From Phaeosaccion multiseriatum (taxonomy: Eukaryota > Ochrophyta, other classes): a stretch of DNA of 64,000 nt. The translations under genes and the position numbers were made by a program. Under the pieces are notes generated by a model. It saw only the letters and a list, made by a program, of their open reading frames with translations. It was not told where the DNA came from and did no database searches. The stretch is taken from positions 1,922,001 through 1,986,000 of the forward strand of contig OZ218955.1 of the NCBI GenBank assembly GCA_965112735.1, given 5' to 3'. Shown here one piece after another: positions 52,301 through 61,533 of the stretch (positions are counted from its first letter, which is position 1; each line of letters starts with the position of its first letter).

Positions 52301-55300
52301 CAGTGTGCAGAGGGAATGAAGAGGAAGAGTAGGGGGGGGGGTTTGCAGAGGTAGGCAGTGCAGGGCAGAGGGAGTGCAGGGGGTGAGGGGCCTAGAAGGC
52401 ACGGGAAATGAATGAAGGAATGAATGAAGGAATGAATGGCACAAAGAGCATTTCTTGAGGCAGAGGAGTACGTGTGTGCTGCACAGCGTGTCACGACGCT
52501 GACCTAGACCCCAATCGTCCCATCCACTGCCATCCCATCCGCTCCCCTCCCCTACCCTCCCCTCCCCTACCCTACCCTACCCTACCCTCCCCTCCCCTCC
52601 CCCCCCTCCCCTCTCCTCCGCTCCCCTCCGCTTCCCCTGCCCTCACCTCTTGTGGCTCGCTCTCGCGCCTGCTGAGGCGACTCCAGCTGCTGCTTGTCGC
52701 GCTCATCCTCCTCCTCCTCCTGCCCCCCCTGCTGCCCTTGCTGCTCCCTCTCATACCTCGCCTTCCGTTCCTCCTTGCTTTCCTCCAAGTACTCAAAGGA
52801 GGGCAGCCGCTCCTCCTCATCATCACTCAACACCTCCTCCTCCACAGGCCTCTCTGACACCACTCCCTCTGACCCTAGGGCCTCACAGAGCATGATGCGA
52901 GTGGGGCCCCCTGCCCCTCCTCCTCCTCCTCCTCCTCCTCCTCCTCCTCCTCCTCCTCCTCCCCCTCCTCCTCCTCCCCCTCCTCCCTCCTTTGCCCCCC
53001 CCCCCGACGATCGCATTTCTCTCAACGCCTCCGCCATGCTCCACGCTGTGGTGTAAAACTCCACCTCCATCTCCAGCAAGTCTCGCAGCAACTCGCACAC
53101 TCCTCGCAGGCTTAGCCGAGCAGCAGCAGCAGCAGGAGGAGGAGTTGGTGATACAGCAGCAGTTGGTGATACAGTAGCAGTTGATGAGGAGGTGCCCCTC
53201 TCCTCCAGTGGGTCGGGGGGTGGTGGAGGCAGAGAGAGCTCAGAGACTATGGCGATGGCCGCCGGTCGGGCCCCGAGCAGCTGTTGCACGTCCTCGACAG
53301 CTCGGAGGAGAGAGGCGGGTGGGTGCCTCACGGCGGCAGGGGAGAGCTTCCATTCCACTGCTGTATCACCAACTGCTGTATCTGTGGCTGTGTCTGTAGG
53401 CGCATCGCCGACGGCTTGGGGGCCAGTCTGGTGTGTCGGAGGGAGGGAGGGAGGGAGGGAAGGAGACGGGGGGAGGGAGGGAGGGAGGGAGGGAGGGAGG
53501 GAGGGAGGGAGGGAGGGAGGGAGGGAGGGAGGGAGGGAGGATGGAGGCAGCGCGTGCACAAATCAGGGAGTAAAAGGCAAGGGGGGGGAGGGAAGAAGAA
53601 AGAGAAGGGGGAGGGGGGCTGACACTCGGGCACTTGAGCATGGCCAAGCACTACTTCAAGTATTCAAGTCCTTGAAGTCAACACGCAAGTCCTTACGAGT
53701 CCTTACGTAGGTCCTTACGAGTCCTTACATACCGAAGAGTAAGAAGGCACGAGGAACTCCCCGACGTTAAGGTCCACATGGAGCAGCACTCTTTGGTCCG
53801 TCACGTCCTCCACCCTACGGTGAGAGCCGCAGATGGCAGCCGATGACAGCCGATGGTCGTCGGTGATGGTGGCAGATGACACATGGTGGCAGTAGATGGG
53901 GTGCAAAAGGACACGAGGCGAAGAGAGAAGGGAAGCGCATGAGTTTGAGGTTGTGTCGACCTGAGTTTGAGTCTGATTGTGTTTGTGCTTCGAGTTTGAG
54001 TTTGAGTTTGAGTCGAGCTAGACTGGTTCCTCCCATCCCGTCTCTCCTCCTCCTCCTCCTCCTCCTCCTCCTCCTCCTCCTCCTCCTCCTCCTCCTCCTC
54101 CTCCTCCTCCTCCTCCTCCTCCTCCTCCTCCTCCTCCTCCTCCTCCTCCTCCTCCTCCTCCTCCTCCTCCTCCTCCTCCTCCTCCTCCTCCTCCTCCTCC
54201 TCCTCCTCCTCCTCCTCCTCCTCCTCCTCCTCCTCCTCCTCCTCCTCCTCCTCCTCCTCCTCCTCCTCCTCCTCCTCCTCCTCCTCCTCCTCCTCCTCCT
54301 CCTCCTCCTCCTCCTCCTCCTTCTTCTTCTTCTTCTTGTTCTTCTTCTTCTACTCCCGTACCTCCAGACAGCCTTCTCCGAAAGTGGGCCACAGCAGCCC
54401 AAACACTGTGCCCTATCCTTAAGCCTCTCTTGACGGTCCCTGCTCAGGGCCGCGGTCTCAAAGCGGCTAGCGAGGTCGAGAAGCTCGCTCCGGATGGCAG
54501 TGGATGCGAGGATGCGGTACGCAGTTTCAGGATGGCCGGCCTTGTTGGCGGCTGCTGCGTGGGATATAGGGTCATATGGGATAACGCCGCCTCCTGTTGG
54601 TAGGGGGCGGGGGAGGGGAGAGGGAGGGAAGGGGATGGAGGGAGGGGGGGATCCCGTCAGAGGGATATGGGAGCTAGTAGTTTGCATGGCAGTGGGATGG
54701 CAGCCCTCTCACTCACCCTTGGTCTCGACGGGAGGAGTGGGGGCGACGGATGCCCAAGCCGCCTCGTACTCATCACCGAAGCGAAGGATCGGCTCCACTG
54801 GCACCCCCTCGGGCAGTTTGGCGTCCCTCTCTGCATTGGCCATGACCTCCGCCAGTGGAGTGACGCGAGCTGCTCCGGCTTCCTCTCCCTCTCCCTCTCC
54901 CTCTCCCTCTCCCCTTTCTCCTTCTCTTCGCGCTCCTCCTGCTCCTTCCCCTCCTCCTCCTCCTCCTCCTCCTCCTCCTACACCTCCTCCTCCTTCTCCT
55001 TCTCCTTCTCCTCCTCCTCCTTCCTTCGCTGACCCTTCCCCTTCTCCACCCAGGAGGAAGCCAGCGAGCTCATTGCGCATCAGTGCGTCGAGAGTTAGCA
55101 CCGGGCGGAGCTGACACTCAAAGAGTAACGCTCGATACTCAGTCATCAGAGCGCGCTGACGCGCAACGAGCGGGTGCACGGGAGGGGGTGGTGGAGGAAG
55201 GATAGGCGTGTCTTCGCCTCCCTCTTCTTCTTCCTCCTCCTCCTCCTCCTCCTCTTCCTCCTCCCCCTGCTGCTGCTGCTCCTCTTCCTCCCCGACCTCC

Positions 55301-56535
55301 TCCTTCTCCTCCTCCTTCCCGACCTCCTCTTTCTCCTCCCCTTGCTTGTCTCCCTGTTCTCCACTTCCTCCTTCTCCTCCTCCTCCTGCTCCTGCTCCTG
55401 CTCCTCCTCCTCCTCGATCTTCCTCCAACATAGACAAAGGAGGCACAGACTCCACTGGCTCTCCAGGTGGCACCCACTCGTCGAGCTGCATGATGACACT
55501 TAGCACCGAGTCCACACTCCCATCCCACTCCTCCAGCGTGAGACACTGAAGCATGTCCCGCAGTGACGCCATAGACACCTCTCTGCCTCCCTCCCTCTCC
55601 TCCTCCTCCTCCTCCTCCTCCTCCTCCCCGTCCTCCCGTACAAGAGGGGGTCTTTCCACCCCATCTGGCCCTAGTTCTGGTGGTGTGGCTTCTTCTCCAT
55701 CCTTCCTGGCCCCTTGCTCTTGAGCATCTTTGTCCTCGTCTTTAGATACGTCCAATTCCTCCTCCTCCTTCTCCTCCTTCTCCTCCTTCTCCTTCTCCTT
55801 CTTCGTCTTCTTCTCCTGCCCCTCCTCTCCCTCCTCTCCCTTCTCCTCTCGGGCGGAAGCTCGGATGACATCAGCATCAGCAGCAGCAGCAGTATCAGTT
55901 GGTGATACAGCGGTGGCGGCAGCGGCGGCGCCGGTCTTCTCTTCCTCCTTCCTCGCCGCCTCCTCCTTCCTCCTCCTCTCCTCTTCCTCATACACCCCCT
56001 GCTCCGCGGCGAGTCGCACGCCCTTGGCCCTCGAGAGAAGCGCTGCCCACTTGTCGAAGCGTTGCGGGGTGAAGTGTAACGCTCGGCGGGCGTTGGCGTT
56101 ACAGAAAAGCGTTTGCTGCTGCCTGCGAATGTCTTCCTCCCGCAGCGGGGTCTTGACGCTCCTCACCACGTCCGTCAAGAGGTCTTCGAGCTTCACCTTC
56201 ATCACCTGTTTGTGCAGAGAGTGAGGGCAAGGCCAGAGCAGTACGGGGCAAGGGGGGAGAGAGAGGTGAGGGGGGTTACGGGGCAAGGGTGGAGAGAGAG
56301 GGAGGGGGGAGTAGGAGCACAGGGGCAGCGGCGGGGGTAGTGGAGAGCGTGAGTGGAGCGGGATGGAGTGGATGAGAAGTAGGATGGAGTGGAGTGGATT
56401 GGAGTGGGGTGGAGTGGAGTGGAGTGGAGTGGACTCCCTCCCTCCTTCCTTCCTTCCTTCCTTCCTTCCTTCCTTCCTTCCTTCCTTCCTTCCTGCCTGT
56501 CTGTCTGCCTGCCTGCCTGTCTGTCTGCATGCATG

Positions 56536-56579
<44 letters not shown>

Positions 56580-59500
56580 CCAGTCTGTCTGCCTGCCTGT
56601 CTGCCTGTCTGCCTGCCTGCCTGCCTGCCTGTCTGCCTGAGTAACGGACTGAGTGACTGACCTTTGCCCCGGTGCGTGCCTGCAGCTCATTCCGCACGTG
56701 CTGCTTCGTGTCAACGCTGTGCGCCGCCCCGAGGAGCACCACCTGAGGGGAGGAGATGGTAATGGATGGCAGTGGATGGCAGTGGATGGCAGTGGATATG
56801 GGGCGTTGGGGGGGGGGGGGGGATCAAGGTGTATCGAGAGCAGAGAAGAGGAGGAGCTCTCTCTCTATCGAGTGTGTGTGTGTGCGTGGGGGGGGGTGGT
56901 GTGTGTGTTTGTGTGTATGAGTGTGTACGTGCGTTTATGTGTATGTGTTTTCGTGCGTGTATGTATGTGTGAGCATTCGTGTGTGTATGTGTGTGTGCGT
57001 ATGTGTGTGGGTGCGGATGTGTGTGTGTGCGTGTGTGTTTATGTGTGTGTGCGTATGTGTGTGTATGTGTGTGTGTGTGTGTGTGGGAGTGTGTGCATGT
57101 GGATGGGTATGTCTACAGAGAGAAGGGGAGGAACATACCTCGTAGCTCGGCGGCGGGTGGTTTGGGTCCCCAAGCAGCCGCCCTTCGGCTGAGCACTGCA
57201 GGAAGGCCGCGGGGGGCGTTGTCTCCAACAACCACTATAGCCAACAGACCGGCAGGGGTGGCACAGGGGTGGCACAGGGATGGCAGTAGATGGCAGTAGA
57301 TGGTAGCAGAGAGCAGCAGAGGGGCAGCGGCCAGTCAGGAGTCAGTCAAGCAGGCTCCCAAGAAAGCCATGGGCGGTCATAATGCCGATTGCCAATTGCG
57401 GCTTGCTGTGTCTCTCCCTCCCCCCTCCCTCCCCCCTTCCCACAGTCGGAGCAGAGCACTGACTGACTGACACCAGGCACTGACTGATTGGCTCAGTGAC
57501 TGACTGACTGACACCAGGCACTGACTGAGTGACTGACTGACTGACACCAGGCACTGACTGATTGACTGACTGACTGACACCAGGCACTGACTGATTGACT
57601 GACTGACTGACTGACTGACTGACTGACTGACTGGTTGACTGGCATCAGGCACTGACGGACTGACTGACACCAGGTACTGACTGACTGACTGACTGACTGG
57701 CACCAGGTACTGACTGACACGAGGCACTTACTGACTGACTGACTGACTGACACCAGGCACTTACTGACTGACTGACTGACTGACACCAGGCGCTCCCTCA
57801 CCCACCTTGTCACGGTAGGCTCCAGCGGAGGGACTTGAGAAGGTGAAGGGGATGGACTTGCGCGCTCCTGCGTGTGTGTGAGGAAGGGTAATGATGGAGT
57901 GGGGAAGGGGTGCGGGTATGAGGATGAGGGGATGGGGCTTCCGTTACACACGACGCGCATATACACAAACGCATCCACACACACTCACACACACACACAC
58001 ACACGCACACACTCACACACATGCCCACACACACACACACACACCCGGTAGCAGTGTTCCCTTAGCCTCGTGACAGAAGAATCTCCCGTTGGGGTCTGCC
58101 CTCTTCTCGGCCTCTGCTGTCCCAGCTGCGTGGTGTTGAGCCACAATGCCCTCCTCTGGCGGCACTCGTGTCCAGCGGTAGAATAGCACGGTGCTGCCCC
58201 CGTTGTGCATCTCCACTGAGGCCGTCACCGCTGTGCCTACTCCGGGCGGAGGGAGAGGGAGGAGGCGCGGGGGGGGTGCAGCAGCAGCAGTTGGTGATAC
58301 GGTAGTAAGTGATACAGCAGCAGCAGCCGTTGGTGATTATCGCCTCCTCTCCCCTCCCACCCCCCTTCCCTTCTCCCCGGTCCACTGACCTGCCGGGGCG
58401 TCAAGCACGAGGCTAGAGCCGACAATCTCGAGGACAGGGCCAATGCGTGTTCGCACCGACTGCCGCCTGCGCTGTAGAGACGGGTCTACGACATCTGTGG
58501 CCGTTGGAGCTCGCCTCAAGAGGGCAAGCTCCTATGGACGGGGGGGGAGGGAGGGAGGGAGGGAGGGAGGGAGGGAGGGAGAGAGGGAGGGAGCGAGGGA
58601 GGGAGGGAGAGAGGGAGAGAGGGACAGAGGGACATAGGACAGCGAGAGATTGAGAAGGCTAAGCAAGGAAAAGCATCGAGCGAACGCATCGAATCCCCAA
58701 AGTTGAACAAGAAGGAGCAACTTCCACTGCCTTCCACGGTCTTCTACTTGCTCCCACTGCCTTCCACTGCCGTCCCATCCTCACCTCCTCCAAGTCATTC
58801 AGGCGTAGCTGCTCAAAGTACTCCTTGCTTGAGGCCAGTGCCCAGGAAAATAGGTCTACTCCCTGTGGACGAGGACACCGGGCATTTGGGCAGGACACGG
58901 GAGGGAGGGAGGGAGGGAGGGAGGGAGGGAGGGAGGGAGGGAGGGACGGAGGTGGGTGGGTGGGACGTGGGTGGGTGGTTGGGCTTTGGCTTGGAGGGAC
59001 TTTCCACACTCAGACACGCACACGCACCCCCCCACACACACACACACACTCAGACACACACACACATACACATACACACACACACGCACGCACGCACGCA
59101 CGCACCTGCGCGCAGAGACCCAGCGACATGGTCATGTCAACATCGGAGGGACGCAACATGTGGATGGTCTTCTCCAGCTGCGCCTTCCTCAACTGCAAGG
59201 GACGGCTGCTCCTCCAGCTCTTGCGGTCCTTCGAGATCTTGGGGACACGCGGCGGTCTAAGGAGAGGGGTTTGTTGGCAGTGGGTGCGGGTGTGAGGTGA
59301 GAAGGAGGGAAGCAGGCAGTGGATGGAGTGGATGGGGCAAGGCAAGAAGGTCAGTCATAGGGCCGCGAAAGAAGGAGGGTCGCTGAAGGGTAGGTGGAGA
59401 GTGTCGCCAAACAAGGGACGCTGAAGAACGTACTTGCGCACGAGCTTGGGTGCTGGTGTGTGGTCGCTGACCGCGCAGAACAGCCCGCTGAAGATGTTGC

Positions 59501-61341
59501 CGACGTTGGTGTAGCGCTCTCCGTAGCCGCGAAGCGTCATCTGCCAATACGAGTCGCTGCCGTACTTCTCATGGGAAGGGATGGCAGCCTGTGCATATAT
59601 ATACGTGTGTGTGTGTGTGTGTGTGAGTATGTGTGTATGTGTGTGCGCGCGCGTGTGTGTGAGCGTGTGCGTATGTGTGCGTGGGTGCGTATATATGTGT
59701 GTGTCCAGGGTAGCGTGTTAGGCAAAAGTGGGTAGATACACATCCGGCACGACGCCAGCCACCATGAAAGACGAAACGACGTCAACCCCCCCCCCCCCCT
59801 CCATCAGTAGGACAGACGGCCGGCCAAGCTCAAGCTAAGCTCAAGCCGTGTGGCGACGACTTGCCTGAATGAGCTGATACTCCTCAAACCTCTCCCGATT
59901 GTCGTAGTCATCCGCCGAGCTCATGAGGAGGCTTTGGCTCGTCTGCCCCGTCATCTTGGCGAGGCCGCCCTTAATGCGGCCCCACTCCTTGTTGCGCGAG
60001 CTCCACAGACTCATGGCGGACGCCTCCTTCTTCATCTCATTCCTCTCCCCTAAAGTGAGCTTGCCCATAAGGTACTCATCCTTCTTGCGCGTCACGCCGC
60101 GCACGTACTCTGCGCGTTCTGCTGCTTGCACGAGCCGGCTCACGTGCTTGTCTCTCTGTCGCTTGGAGAAGTAAGCACCGAGGGTAGAGAGATGGGCCGC
60201 GCTCGCTCCGAGAGCGCTTCCCGCGCTGTTGCCCGAGCGACTCCACGCCCCGCTGCTGCTGCCTGCCGGTCTAGGTGACCCTGCCGGCCCCCCTCCTCCC
60301 TCCCCTCCTCGCTCTCCTCCCTCAGGGTTATGCGGACGCGTCGCTTCTCGGGACCACCCTGCTCCTCGTCCTCCAGCGTCATCATCTGTCTGGTCGCTGC
60401 TCCGGCGATGGGTGAACGTGGATGGCATAAAAGGGTGCACAAAAGAAAAGGAAAGAAGAAGACAAAGAAGGTTGAATCGATGGATCATGCATTTGGAATG
60501 GTCCGGATTGGACCACCTTCCACACATGACCACAGAACAACCCTCGCACTCACGTGTTCTGCTGCTGCTGCTGCTGCTGCAGGTCGTTCTTCCCTGCGGG
60601 CCTGGGCTCCTCCTGGGAGTCCTCGTCGTCGTCGTCGAACCCTCCACGGCCCCTCTTGGCGGGTTTGGGCGAGGCCGCGGGCTTGGTTTGGAGCGCGTTG
60701 ATTTGCTCAAACGCCTCCACAGAGCCCAGGAGGGACCGAGCCAGGGGTCGTCCGTCCGGCGCCCATTCGACACCACTCGTAACGTCTAGCACAACGTTCT
60801 CCACTTGGTTCGAGCTACGAGATACCACAGAAATGGGTGACAGGGCGCCCGCATTCCCCCCTCCTCCGCCTCGCATACCACCGCCGCCGCACCCAGCATT
60901 GTAGTCACCGCCGTAGGGGCTGGGAGAGGCCTTATTCCCTTGGAAGGACGTGAGATTTCCGTCTCTACTCAGCCTTGGTCGGCGTGATACCAGCACTTGA
61001 CGCCGCATGCGGTTGGGCGACGAGCCCTGGCTATCGCTAAAGTCACCGTCGTCATCAAACTCGCCTTCTCTGTTGTGTTGTCCTCCTCGTCCTCCACCTC
61101 CTGCTCCTGCACCTGGGGCCTCCATCTCTGGACGCTCTCCATCATCGACTCCGAGGCCGACAGGCGGGGCTGGTGTGCCACGATTCTTGACCACGACCAC
61201 AGTCCTCTTCTTCTTGGTAGGCTTGACTTTACGGTCCACTCCCGCCAACGAGAGTCCGTCCCCACCTGCATCAGCCCCACCCTGCTCTGCATACTGCTGC
61301 GGAGCTGGGGAAAGATCCTCGTGCTGCCGGCCTCCCCCCAT
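49324..61341 (-). CDS. MYCBPAP-family ciliary protein fused to a degenerate phosphoglycerate kinase
   Basis: Nineteen in-phase exons: 61341-60554, 60399-59865, 59588-59434, 59256-59106, 58862-58785, 58531-58390, 58236-58045, 57867-57806, 57234-57139, 56742-56662, 56205-54717, 54593-54362, 53814-53733, 53427-52647, 52229-51625, 51454-51338, 50967-50655, 50338-50098, 49591-49324; 2,135 residues. After a disordered N-terminus, residues ~330-800 match [87 protein letters not shown]. Residues ~1334-2100 follow the order of a whole [102 protein letters not shown]. Catalytic marks are lost (GGAKV to GGQSL, GGGD to GGSLA), so it is probably a pseudo-enzyme. Acidic, Gly and Ala inserts separate the blocks. 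The start is the first ATG. Confidence 0.85.
49735..50058. repeat. (GGA)n tract in last intron of the MYCBPAP-PGK gene
   Basis: About 310 bp of nearly pure GGA (TCC on the transcribed strand), intron 49592-50097. It ends only about 40 bp from the donor at 50097. Confidence 0.95.
50485..50654. repeat. (CACT)n array continuous with a donor
   Basis: On the transcribed strand it begins GTGAGTGCGTGAGTGCGTGA at the donor of the exon ending at 50655 and runs on as GTGA for about 170 bp. Confidence 0.93.
53141..53185. repeat. Dispersed TTGGTGATACAGCAG element inside PGK-like exon
   Basis: Three tandem copies (two exact GTTGGTGATACAG, one GTTGATGAGG-like) inside exon 53427-52647, read on the minus strand as repeated VSPT. 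An inverted copy lies at 53358-53383 in the same exon and is read as VGDTA. Confidence 0.85.
54043..54330. repeat. (CCT)n tract between MYCBPAP and PGK-like parts
   Basis: About 285 bp of TCC followed by TTC, in the intron 53815-54361. On the transcribed strand it is GGA-rich, so it is not a polypyrimidine tract here. Confidence 0.95.
56445..56640. repeat. (CCTT)n and (CCTG)n tract
   Basis: CCTT then GCCT/GTCT tetranucleotides in the intron 56206-56661 of the MYCBPAP-PGK gene. Confidence 0.92.
57455..57795. repeat. CTGACTGACACCAGGCA minisatellite
   Basis: About nine CACCAGG(C/T)A cores spaced by CTGA tetramers (ACTGACTGACTGACACCAGG) in the intron 57235-57805... on its upstream side 57807 is the exon edge; the array therefore lies in the intron between exons 57867-57806 and 57234-57139. 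The cores match the motif at 6900-7025 and near 31330. Confidence 0.85.
59860..59870 (-). other. Non-canonical GC donor, MYCBPAP-PGK intron 2
   Basis: The exon ends CTCATTCAG and the intron begins GCAAGT, the textbook GC-AG donor. The acceptor CACAG at 59589 continues [15 protein letters not shown] in frame. Confidence 0.8.
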
Positions 61342-61533
61342 TGCTGCTGCTCTGCGCCCTTCGTGGGAGCCAACGCTCTCCAAGCTTCGGCCGTTTCGAG
61401 TTTTCTTGTTGGCTTACTCCGAATTTAAGTTTAAGTTAACCTCCTTTTCTTGCGTGTTTTGTGTTTTAAGTGCCGACATTGCAAGCTTTTGCTCGCGCCT
61501 GGTGTGTGTCTTCTGTTGCTCTTCTTTGCCGCT
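61342..61533. promoter_or_regulatory. 192-bp divergent spacer, probable shared promoter
   Basis: The MYCBPAP-PGK ATG (61341, minus) and the lumazine synthase ATG (61534, plus) are divergent. The spacer is unusually free of microsatellites. It includes TTTAAGTTTAAGTTAAC (61422-61440) and a T-rich stretch next to the lumazine synthase start. A shared core promoter is inferred from spacing. Confidence 0.4.

Noticed and set aside
49324-53814. A separate, ordinary phosphoglycerate kinase gene
   Set aside because: There is no start codon context at 53814. The exon upstream splices in phase from the MYCBPAP part, and key catalytic residues are missing.
53815-54687. Poly-Arg or poly-Leu frames over 54043-54330
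   Set aside because: They are repeat translations. Phases on both sides require this stretch to be an intron.
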